Part shown: piece after piece, positions 25,255-32,719 of the stretch
Layout of the letters: every line of letters begins with the position of its first letter
Position numbering within the stretch: the first letter of the stretch is position 1
Assembly (NCBI GenBank): GCA_937860115.1
Contig: CALMBI010000091.1
Coordinates: 1-44,944 of the forward strand
DNA: 44,944 nt
Origin: an uncultured Arcobacter sp.
Lineage (GTDB): Bacteria > Campylobacterota > Campylobacteria > Campylobacterales > Arcobacteraceae
Reading direction: 5' to 3'
Notes under the pieces: model-generated
What the model was told of the DNA's origin: nothing
What the model saw: the letters and a program-made list of their open reading frames with translations, nothing else
Databases searched by the model: none
Position numbers and translations under genes: made by a program

Positions 25255-26429
25255 TATTTTTCTCCTTTAGCCGCTTTTACTGCTTTAGCTGCACCATCAG
25301 CTAAGTCACTTGCTGCTATTACATTATCAATATTTGCATTTTTAAGAATTTCAGCTGCTTCTGGCGCATTTGTACCATCAAGTCTTACGATAACTGGAAC
25401 TCTAACATCTACCATTTTTGTAGCTTCTAAGATACCATTTGCGATTCTATCACATCTAACGATTCCACCAAAAATATTAACAAATATAGCTTTTACTTTT
25501 GGGTTTTTTAAGATAATTTCAAATCCTTTTGCAACAGTTTCAGCATTTGCTTTTCCACCAACATCAAGAAAGTTTGCAGGTGTTCCACCCATGTAGTTGA
25601 TTGTATCCATTGTACCCATAGCAAGTCCTGCACCATTTACCATACAACCAATTTCACCATCAAGAGAAATATATGAAAGTCCATATTGGCTTGCTTCTCT
25701 TTCATCTGGATCCTCTTCAGAGATATCTCTCATATCTTCGATATCTTGGTGTCTTCCAAGTGCTGAATCATCAAATCCCATTTTCCCATCAAGTGCTAAA
25801 AATTCACCTTTACCAGTTTTGATAAGTGGATTGATTTCAATCATCTCCGCATCATTTTCCATATATAATTTATAAAGTTTTGAAGCAAAAGAGATAAGAT
25901 TTTTTTGCTCAGTTGGATCAGTGATACCTAAACCAAATACAAGCTCTCTCCCATGAAATCCTTGAAATCCAATAGCTGGATCAACTGCAACTTTGATGAT
26001 TTTTTCTGGATGATCATGTGCCACTGTTTCGATCTCCATACCACCTTCAGTTGAAGCCATAATAACTGGCATCTCTTTAGCTCTATCTAAAACAACACCA
26101 AGATAAAGCTCATCTTGAATATCAGCTCCCTCTTCAATATATACTTTTTGTACTAATTTACCCTCTGGACCTGTTTGGTGAGTTACTAAAGTCATACCTA
26201 AAATTTCGTGTGCTAAAGTTTCAACTTCTTCTACTGAACGAGCTAATTTAACTCCTCCTCCAAGTCCTCTTCCACCAGCATGAATTTGAGCTTTTACAAC
26301 CCAAATTTTTCCACCAAGTTCGTGTGCATTTTTTACAGCTTGCGCAGGTGTATTAGCAACAATACCTCTAGGCGTTGGTACACCATATTTAGCGAATATT
26401 TGTTTCGCTTGATATTCATGAATATTCAT
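25254..26429 (-). CDS. sucC: Succinate-CoA ligase (ADP-forming), beta subunit
   Basis: A 391-residue ATP-grasp subunit. MNIHEYQAKQIFAKYGVPTP at the N-terminus, VKAQIHAGGRGLGGGVKLA (nucleotide-binding loop), EINPLIKT and NGAGLAMGTMD are characteristic, as is GGTPANFLDVGG before the CoA-ligase domain. GAGGAG stands just before the ATG. It is preceded by a 182-base gap after fumB that contains a hairpin and a candidate promoter. Confidence 0.96.
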   Translation of the reverse strand: MNIHEYQAKQIFAKYGVPTPRGIVANTPAQAVKNAHELGGKIWVVKAQIHAGGRGLGGGVKLARSVEEVETLAHEILGMTLVTHQTGPEGKLVQKVYIEEGADIQDELYLGVVLDRAKEMPVIMASTEGGMEIETVAHDHPEKIIKVAVDPAIGFQGFHGRELVFGLGITDPTEQKNLISFASKLYKLYMENDAEMIEINPLIKTGKGEFLALDGKMGFDDSALGRHQDIEDMRDISEEDPDEREASQYGLSYISLDGEIGCMVNGAGLAMGTMDTINYMGGTPANFLDVGGKANAETVAKGFEIILKNPKVKAIFVNIFGGIVRCDRIANGILEATKMVDVRVPVIVRLDGTNAPEAAEILKNANIDNVIAASDLADGAAKAVKAAKGEK

Positions 26430-26510
26430 ATTTACTCCTCATTAGATTGAACTTCATAAGTATAACGCAGGAGTGATAAAATCAGTGAATTAAATTGTAT
26501 AAAAAATAGG

Positions 26511-26564
26511 ATTATAAATAGAGTGTTTAGATTCTACACACTATGAGATTTTGAGTGTGTAGAA
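26511..26564 (-). promoter_or_regulatory. Hairpin and candidate promoter between fumB and sucC
   Basis: An 11-bp perfect inverted repeat (TTCTACACACT / AGTGTGTAGAA, 11-base loop, 26532-26564) follows fumB but lacks a T run on the minus strand, so it is a weak terminator or an mRNA-stabilising hairpin. Next to it TATAAT (minus, 26511-26516) could start a separate sucCD transcript with a leader of about 75 bases. Confidence 0.45.
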
Positions 26565-26611
26565 AAAGGAAATATATATTGATTAGTAGAGTAAAAAGAG
26601 AGAATATTTCC

Positions 26612-27169
26612 TTATTTTACTTCGTATTGTTCTCTACCCATTTGATATAAATCGTTTCCAAAAGTATCATTGATAACTGTTACAGGAAAATCAACAACTG
26701 TTATTTTTCTAATAGCTTCAGGTCCAAGTTCTGGATAAGCTATAACTTCAGCACTTGTAATTTTTTTCCCAAGTAATGCACCCGCTCCACCAGTTGCTCC
26801 AAAGTAGATTCCACCATACTCTTTACAAGCATCTTTTACACCTTGATCTCTTTTACCTTTACCAATCATCCCAAGGCTTCCATGTTTTAAAAGTGTAGGT
26901 GAATATGTATCCATTCTATAACTTGTCGTTGGTCCAGCACTCCCAATAGGATCTCCTGGTTTAGGTGGCGTTGGTCCAACAAAATAGACCACACTTCCAG
27001 TTAAATCAAACGGTAACTCTTTCCCCTCAGCAATCAAATCAACTAATCTTTTATGTGCAGCATCCCTTGCTGTATAAACTGTCCCGTTTAGATAAACAAT
27101 ATCACCAGCTTTTAATTTTCTTGTATCTTCCTCTTTAAGAGGTGTAGTTAAATAATATGTTTGACTCAT
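26612..27169 (-). CDS. Class I fumarate hydratase, beta subunit
   Basis: A 185-residue protein matching the C-terminal (beta) domain of class I iron-sulfur fumarases and L-tartrate dehydratase (TtdB-like). LKAGDIVYLNGTVYTARDAAHKR near the start and GPTTSYRMDTYSPTLL with GMIGKGKRDQ in the middle are signature segments. It pairs with the alpha subunit encoded 10 bases upstream to interconvert malate and fumarate. The two-subunit form is common in anaerobes and thermophiles and is oxygen-sensitive in known examples. Confidence 0.92.
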   Translation of the reverse strand: MSQTYYLTTPLKEEDTRKLKAGDIVYLNGTVYTARDAAHKRLVDLIAEGKELPFDLTGSVVYFVGPTPPKPGDPIGSAGPTTSYRMDTYSPTLLKHGSLGMIGKGKRDQGVKDACKEYGGIYFGATGGAGALLGKKITSAEVIAYPELGPEAIRKITVVDFPVTVINDTFGNDLYQMGREQYEVK

Positions 27170-27179
27170 CTATTGTTCC

Positions 27180-28031
27180 TTATATAACTATATGTGTATG
27201 TCTTGAACTATGACATTGCACATTCACTGAAACAGGTAAACTTGCAATATGACAAGGGTTTGATTCGATATGAACGGCTAAAGCTGTTTTCGTTCCACCC
27301 ATACCCATTGCCCCAATTCCAAGTTTATTTAACTCTTCTAAAATTTGAGTTTCAAACTGAGCCATTTCTGGATCTTCATTGACACTACCAAGTGTTCTAA
27401 AAAGTGCATGTTTACTTGAAATAGCAGCTCTTTCAAAAGTTCCACCGATTCCAACACCAACTGTGATAGGTGGGCATGGATTTGGTCCAGCATTACTGAT
27501 ACACTCTTTTACAAATTTAAGTACACCTTCTTTACCTGCAGCTGGAGCTAAAACAGTTGCACGACTTACATTTTCACTTCCTCCACCTTTTGCAGCGTAT
27601 TCGATATCGATTGTATCTCCTGCAACAATATCAAAATGGATGATAGCAGGTAGGTTGTAACCGATTTTATCTTTAAGATTTGCTCTGCTAAATGGTTCAC
27701 ATGTAGAAGCTCTAAGGTAAGCATCTTGATATCCTTGTTCAGTTCCTTTATTGATAGCATCTTTTAAAAGCCCGCCATTGATTTTCACTTCATCCCCAAC
27801 TTTTACAAAAAATACAGCTAAGCCTGTATCTTGACACAATGGTCTTTTTTCACTTTTTGCAATATCTGCATTTTCTAAAATTTGTCTTAAAACCTCTTTA
27901 GATACTGGAGATTTTTCCTCTTCCATAGCTTTTTGTAAAGCATCATAAGCATCTTGTGGAAGATCAGTTCCACAATGTACGATGATATCTCTTACAGCTT
28001 TTACTACATCATTAAATTCTATAACTCTCAT
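27180..28031 (-). CDS. Class I fumarate hydratase, alpha subunit ([4Fe-4S])
   Basis: A 283-residue protein matching the N-terminal domain of class I fumarases (TtdA-like). Cluster-binding cysteines are recognisable: C66 in PLCQDTGLAVFF, C186 in AGPNPCPPITVG and C260 in SNPCHIASLPV. KGGGSENVSRA and PVSVNVQCHSSRHTH are further family motifs. It follows mdh with a 17-base gap, so malate made by Mdh can pass to this dehydratase in the reductive direction. Confidence 0.93.
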   Translation of the reverse strand: MRVIEFNDVVKAVRDIIVHCGTDLPQDAYDALQKAMEEEKSPVSKEVLRQILENADIAKSEKRPLCQDTGLAVFFVKVGDEVKINGGLLKDAINKGTEQGYQDAYLRASTCEPFSRANLKDKIGYNLPAIIHFDIVAGDTIDIEYAAKGGGSENVSRATVLAPAAGKEGVLKFVKECISNAGPNPCPPITVGVGIGGTFERAAISSKHALFRTLGSVNEDPEMAQFETQILEELNKLGIGAMGMGGTKTALAVHIESNPCHIASLPVSVNVQCHSSRHTHIVI

Positions 28032-28048
28032 AGTAGCTCCTTTTTTAA

Positions 28049-29002
28049 TTATCTTTGATAAAAATTATTTGCATAAAGTGCATCGATTAGCTCAATAACA
28101 CTTCCAACTGATTTAGCAAATTTTCTATCTTGATCATCATTTAGATTTGCTTCGATCACTTTTTCAGCGCCTGCTGCACCAATCATTACAGGAACACCAC
28201 TTACTGTATTTTTATATCCATACTCTCCATCAAGCATTACGCTACATGGATAGATTTGTTTTGTATCACTGAGAACTGCTTCAGCCATAAGTGATGCTGC
28301 TTTTGCAGGGGCATAATATGCACTACCATCTTTAAGTAATCCAACGATTTCAGCTCCACCTTTTTTTGTTTTTTCTACGATTTCATGAATCTCTTCCCAT
28401 GAAAGAAGATCAGTCAACGGAACCCCAGCAACTGTTGAAAATCTTGGAAGCGGAACCATATCATCTCCATGTCCACCCATTACAGAACATCTAATCTGTC
28501 CAGCTCCATATTGAAGTTTTTCATACACAAAGTGAGCCATTCTTGCACTATCTAAGATACCAGCCATCCCAAGAACTCTATTTCGTGGCCAACCAGATTC
28601 TTTAAGTGCAACATAAACCATTGCATCAAGTGGATTTGAAACAGGGATAATAATAGCATTTGGAGAATACTTCACAACATCTTTCATTACATTTCTCATC
28701 ATCTCTGCATTTTTGATCAATAGGTCATCTCTACTCATTCCTGGAAGTCTTGGAGCACCAGCAGCGATTACCACAACATCACAATCTGTTAGATCTTCAG
28801 GTTTTTCAGCATGTTTTACGACAGTGTGTTTTCTTGCTGCTTGAACTGCTTGAGACATATCAAGTGCTAAACCTTTTGCTTTACTTGGGTTGCTACTTGA
28901 TCTTAAAATCACTTCATGACAAGCACCATTCATAGCTAAGATATACGCACAAGTTGAACCAACATTTCCAATTCCTACAATTCCTACTCTTTTTCCTCTC
29001 AC
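28049..29002 (-). CDS. mdh: Malate dehydrogenase (LDH-like), possibly NADP(H)-preferring
   Basis: A 317-residue enzyme of the lactate/malate dehydrogenase family. The dinucleotide loop is GIVGIGNVGS (7-16); substrate-binding arginines R85 and R91 lie in APRLPGMSRDD, the Arg at 85 marking malate rather than lactate specificity; R154 and D151 are in LDSAR and the catalytic H178 in GGHGDD. After the second strand, where NAD enzymes have an acidic residue (VDI), this protein has VILRSSSNPSKAKG, which suggests preference for NADPH. The start is GTG at 29002 with AAGGAG seven bases upstream; the overlapping ATG meets a stop at once. Confidence 0.93.
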   Translation of the reverse strand: MRGKRVGIVGIGNVGSTCAYILAMNGACHEVILRSSSNPSKAKGLALDMSQAVQAARKHTVVKHAEKPEDLTDCDVVVIAAGAPRLPGMSRDDLLIKNAEMMRNVMKDVVKYSPNAIIIPVSNPLDAMVYVALKESGWPRNRVLGMAGILDSARMAHFVYEKLQYGAGQIRCSVMGGHGDDMVPLPRFSTVAGVPLTDLLSWEEIHEIVEKTKKGGAEIVGLLKDGSAYYAPAKAASLMAEAVLSDTKQIYPCSVMLDGEYGYKNTVSGVPVMIGAAGAEKVIEANLNDDQDRKFAKSVGSVIELIDALYANNFYQR

Positions 29003-29049
29003 ATTGACTCCTTAATCTAGACTTTTGTTTTAACTATAATACTACAACG

Positions 29050-29055
29050 ATTATA
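29050..29055 (-). promoter_or_regulatory. Candidate promoter of the mdh-fumAB(-sucCD) operon
   Basis: Minus strand AATATATAATCGTTG has a TATAAT box about 48 bases before the GTG start of mdh. It follows the icd terminator, as expected for a new transcription unit. Confidence 0.45.
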
Positions 29056-29118
29056 TATTAAAACGATTAAAGATTGAAGTTTTTCCCTACAATCCTTAAT
29101 TGTTTTAACCCTAAAACT

Positions 29119-29161
29119 ACAAAAAGTTACAAGAGGTAATAAAACGTCTTATAACTTTTGT
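29119..29161 (-). terminator. Terminator of icd
   Basis: Imperfect 15-bp stem (ACAAAAAGTTACAAGA against TCTTATAACTTTTGT, one mismatch and one bulged base) starting 20 bases past the icd stop, followed on the minus strand by TTTTTGTAGTTTT. Confidence 0.6.
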
Positions 29162-29180
29162 TAATATCTGATAGTGTATA

Positions 29181-31358
29181 TTAGATATTGTTGATAATAT
29201 TGTTTAAAGTAGCAGATGGTCTCATCGCTTTTTCTGCTAACTCATCATTTGGATGGAAGTATCCACCAATGTTTTGTGGTTTCCCTTCAACAGCCATCAA
29301 CTCTTCCATAATTTTAGCTTCATTTTCTTCTAAAGCTTTTGCTACTGGAGCAAATTTAGCAGCTAACTCTGCATCGCTTCCATTTGCAAGTGCTTTTGCC
29401 CAGTATTGAGCAACATAGAAGTGTGATGCTTTGTTATCTGGCTCTCCTGCTTTTCTACCTGGCTCTTTTGAGTTATCAAGGTAACCGTTGTTTGCAATAT
29501 CAAGTGCAGCAGTTACAGCTTTGATTTTTGCATCATTGTGTTTGTGTCCTAAGAATCTTAAAGACTCAGCAAGTGCTAAAAATTCCCCTAAAGAATCCCA
29601 TCTTAAATGTCCTTCTTTTAAGAATTGATCAACATGTTTAGGAGCAGATCCACCCGCACCAGTTTCATATAATCCTCCACCTGCAAGTAATGGAACAATA
29701 GATAACATTTTAGCAGATGTTCCAAGCTCAAGGATTGGATACATATCTGTTAAGTGGTCTCTTAAAACATTTCCTGTTACAGCGATAGTATTCAATCCTT
29801 GTCTAATTCTTGTGTTTGTAAATCTTGTAGCATCTGTTACATTCATAAATTGGATATCTAAACCAGTTGTATCAAGCTCTGCTAAATATTTGTTAACTTT
29901 TTTGATAAGTTCAGCATCGTGAGCTCTAGCAGCATCAAGCCAGAATACTGCTGGAATTCCTTCTTGTCTTGTTCTTTCAACTGTTAATCTAACCCAGTCT
30001 TTAATTGGAATATCTTTAGCTCTACTCATTCTCCAGATATCACCAGCTTCACATTCAAAAGACATTAATACTGTTCCATCTTCTGCAGTTACAGTTACAG
30101 TTCCAGCTTCACCTAATTCAAATGTAGTTGGATGTGAACCATACTCTTCAGCTTTTTGAGCCATAAGACCAATATTTTGCATTGTTCCCATAGTTGTTAC
30201 ATCATATTGACCATGTTTTACACAATCAGCTACCATTTCAGCATGGAACATTCCATAAGTTGAATCTGGAATAACAGCAATAGTTTCAAGTGCAGCACCT
30301 GTTCTATCCCATTGTTTTCCACCTTCTCTTACAACAACTGGCATAGATGCATCGATGATGATATCATTTGGTGCATTGAAGTTTGTTGTTCCTTTATCAG
30401 AATCAACCATAGCAATTTTTGGAGCATCAGCATCAACTACAGCTTGGAATGCAGCTTTGATCTCTGCTTCTTGTGCATGACCTTTGATTTTTTTCTCTAA
30501 ATCAGACATACCTAAGTTTGGATTTACTCCAACTTCTTTGAAAGTTGCTGCATATTTTGTAAATACAGATTCAAAGAAGATCTCAAATGCATGACCAAAC
30601 ATAATTGGATCAGAGATTTTCATCATTGTTGCTTTTAAGTGTACAGACCAGATAAGTCCTTTTGCTTTTGCTTCCTCGATTGTTTTTTTATAAAATGCTC
30701 TTAAAGCAGAAATAGACATAAATGTACCATCTAAAACTTCATCTGCAACCGCATTGATTGTTTTTAATTCTTTACCATTTAATGCAATAGTAACTTTTTG
30801 ATCTTTATCAACTGTTACAGATTTCTCATTTCCATAGAAATCACCTTTCCCTTCCATATGTGCAACATAAGCTTTTGAATCAGTTGCAAATGCTCTTAAT
30901 TTGTGTGGATTTTTTTTAGCGAAGTTTTTAACAGCAACCGCTGCTCTTCTATCACTATTTCCTTCTCTAAGAACTGGATTAACAGCTGAACCTAAACAAG
31001 TGCTATATTTAGCTTGAATTGCTTCTTCTTCTGCATTTGCTGGATTTTCTGGATAATTAGGAATATCATACCCTTGAGATTGTAATTCTGCGATACAATC
31101 TTTTAATTGCCCAACTGAAGCAGAGATATTTGGAAGTTTGATAATATTTGCATCTGGTTGCACACATAGTTCACCAAGTTTTGATAATTCATCTTCAGCT
31201 AGACCCATTGTAGCTAAAACTCTTCCTGCAAGTGAGATATCACTAAGAACCACTTCTACATTTGCTGCTTTTGTAAAAGCATTTACGATAGGTAATAAAG
31301 AATAAGTTGCTAAAGCTGGAGCTTCGTCGATTTTTGACCAAATGATTTTTGCTGACAT
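29181..31358 (-). CDS. icd: Isocitrate dehydrogenase (NADP), monomeric type
   Basis: A 725-residue protein of the monomeric IDH class, unrelated in length to the 416-residue dimeric enzyme. Characteristic stretches include IIWSKIDEAPALATYSLLPI at the start, LREGNSDRRAAVAVK (substrate loop with Ser and Arg residues), LKATMMKISDPIMFGHA, DSDKGTTNFNAPNDIIIDAS, and TGAGGSAPKHVDQFLKEGHLRWDSLGE near the C-terminus. In the reductive cycle it would carboxylate 2-oxoglutarate with NADPH. AAAGGA precedes the ATG. It is a separate transcript upstream of mdh. Confidence 0.96.
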   Translation of the reverse strand: MSAKIIWSKIDEAPALATYSLLPIVNAFTKAANVEVVLSDISLAGRVLATMGLAEDELSKLGELCVQPDANIIKLPNISASVGQLKDCIAELQSQGYDIPNYPENPANAEEEAIQAKYSTCLGSAVNPVLREGNSDRRAAVAVKNFAKKNPHKLRAFATDSKAYVAHMEGKGDFYGNEKSVTVDKDQKVTIALNGKELKTINAVADEVLDGTFMSISALRAFYKKTIEEAKAKGLIWSVHLKATMMKISDPIMFGHAFEIFFESVFTKYAATFKEVGVNPNLGMSDLEKKIKGHAQEAEIKAAFQAVVDADAPKIAMVDSDKGTTNFNAPNDIIIDASMPVVVREGGKQWDRTGAALETIAVIPDSTYGMFHAEMVADCVKHGQYDVTTMGTMQNIGLMAQKAEEYGSHPTTFELGEAGTVTVTAEDGTVLMSFECEAGDIWRMSRAKDIPIKDWVRLTVERTRQEGIPAVFWLDAARAHDAELIKKVNKYLAELDTTGLDIQFMNVTDATRFTNTRIRQGLNTIAVTGNVLRDHLTDMYPILELGTSAKMLSIVPLLAGGGLYETGAGGSAPKHVDQFLKEGHLRWDSLGEFLALAESLRFLGHKHNDAKIKAVTAALDIANNGYLDNSKEPGRKAGEPDNKASHFYVAQYWAKALANGSDAELAAKFAPVAKALEENEAKIMEELMAVEGKPQNIGGYFHPNDELAEKAMRPSATLNNIINNI

Positions 31359-31394
31359 TGTTTGTTTCCTTTTTGTATGTTTTAATGTAGGTGA

Positions 31395-31400
31395 ATTCTA
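31395..31400 (-). promoter_or_regulatory. Candidate -10 box of icd
   Basis: Minus strand TTTTAATGCTAGAATTC has TAGAAT with TGC just upstream (extended -10), about 37 bases before the icd ATG at 31358. Confidence 0.4.
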
Positions 31401-31525
31401 GCATTAAAATTACTCGAATCATTTAAAAAGTAACAAATATTTTTTTAGGATTTTGTAATATGTTTCAAATTGATACATAAAGAAAAAAGTCAAATTGTAA
31501 GAATATCGAAAAAATAGTGATTCTT

Positions 31526-32719
31526 CTAAATATTTTTCCACAACTCTTTTGTTTGATTTTGTTGTTTATTCTCTTTTTTAGGTGTCTCTTTGTGTAACTT
31601 ATCGTAAACCTTTTTATCATTTGAAGGTTTTTGTTTAGAACTATTTTCAGGTATTTTTGCTGGTTTTTGTTTTGGATCAAACTCGTTTTTTACGTTTTGG
31701 GGTTTATTGTTTTTCTCTTTTTCTAAAGGGATTTTATTCTCTTTTGTTTTGTTCGTGTTCTCTTTATTTGTATCATTTGCTTTTTCTATTTTTTTTGTAG
31801 TGACAACCTCTTGAATATTTGCTTTATGGCTATCATAATTTGTAGCAAATGAGTGTCCTTTACCTGTAATGTTTTTCATAAAAAAGAGATAACTGTTTTT
31901 AGCAGGGAAAAGGGCAGCCTTGATCGCTGAAAATTCTACTGCACATATAGGATCAGTAGGGATCCCTCCAAATTTGTATGTATTGTATGAAGACTCATCA
32001 TTTGCGATCATTGTAGGTGTTACTCGTGTATGTGAAAATTCACCATAATTGAGTGTTCCATCCATTTGGAGCCTCATTTTTTTTGCTAATCTATTATAGA
32101 TAACTCCTGATACTTGTGTCATCTCCTCTTTTGATCCTGATTCTTTTTGTACAATTGAAGCGATTGTAATATATCTATACCACTCATCTTTATTATATTT
32201 TCCAAAAATCTTCATACTATATTTTTGATATTCCTCTTCAGTATATTGAAAAAGATATTTAAGGACATCTCTTGGATTCATCCCTATTGGAAGATTGTAT
32301 GTTTGTGCCATAATGTTCCCATCTTTTTTGTAGGCAAGCTCATAGTAAACTTTAAATAACTCATCTTTTGGAAGTTTTAGTTTTTGAGACAATTCATTTA
32401 AAAAGAAATAATATGTTTCCCCTGGTATCAATACAACAGTTGCAAGTGCAGCTTTTGATGTTGCTATTTTATATAGAAAGTCAAGTTTCGTAATCTTTCC
32501 AACTTCACTTCGTTTCCCCATATCAACCCAACCACTTTGAGGATAACCAATAAAAAAGAGTGTAACTCGATCTATAAAGTTAAGGCTATATCCATTTTGA
32601 TTTAGGTAAGATATTGCATTAGATGTTGAACCTTTTGGTATATACACAACTCTTTTTGAATCCATAGGCAAGGTTAAATAGTAAAAAATGGTAACAAAGA
32701 TCACAAGGGTAACTTCCAT
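31526..32719 (-). CDS. mltG: Endolytic murein transglycosylase MltG with long charged C-terminal tail
   Basis: A membrane-anchored glycan-cleaving enzyme (YceG family) of about 397 residues. A helix (VTLVIFVTIFYYLTLP) near the start is followed by a LysM-like segment (VVYIPKGSTSNAISYLNQ) and the catalytic domain: ITIASIVQKESGS with the catalytic Glu, VSGVIYNRLAKKMRLQMDGTL, and GGIPTDPICAVEFSAIKAAL. The last 95 or so residues are low-complexity Lys, Asn, Glu, Gln and Pro, absent from typical MltG. The start is uncertain: ATG 32719 is chosen to limit overlap with the divergent AsmA-like gene; ATG 32803 would add 28 residues but neither has a clear ribosome-binding site. Confidence 0.87.
   Translation of the reverse strand: MEVTLVIFVTIFYYLTLPMDSKRVVYIPKGSTSNAISYLNQNGYSLNFIDRVTLFFIGYPQSGWVDMGKRSEVGKITKLDFLYKIATSKAALATVVLIPGETYYFFLNELSQKLKLPKDELFKVYYELAYKKDGNIMAQTYNLPIGMNPRDVLKYLFQYTEEEYQKYSMKIFGKYNKDEWYRYITIASIVQKESGSKEEMTQVSGVIYNRLAKKMRLQMDGTLNYGEFSHTRVTPTMIANDESSYNTYKFGGIPTDPICAVEFSAIKAALFPAKNSYLFFMKNITGKGHSFATNYDSHKANIQEVVTTKKIEKANDTNKENTNKTKENKIPLEKEKNNKPQNVKNEFDPKQKPAKIPENSSKQKPSNDKKVYDKLHKETPKKENKQQNQTKELWKNI

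Noticed and set aside
31459..31479. Imperfect palindrome around TATGTTTCAAATTGATACATA between mltG and icd
   Set aside because: It has no loop and no T run, so it is not a terminator; a single site gives no basis for calling it an operator.
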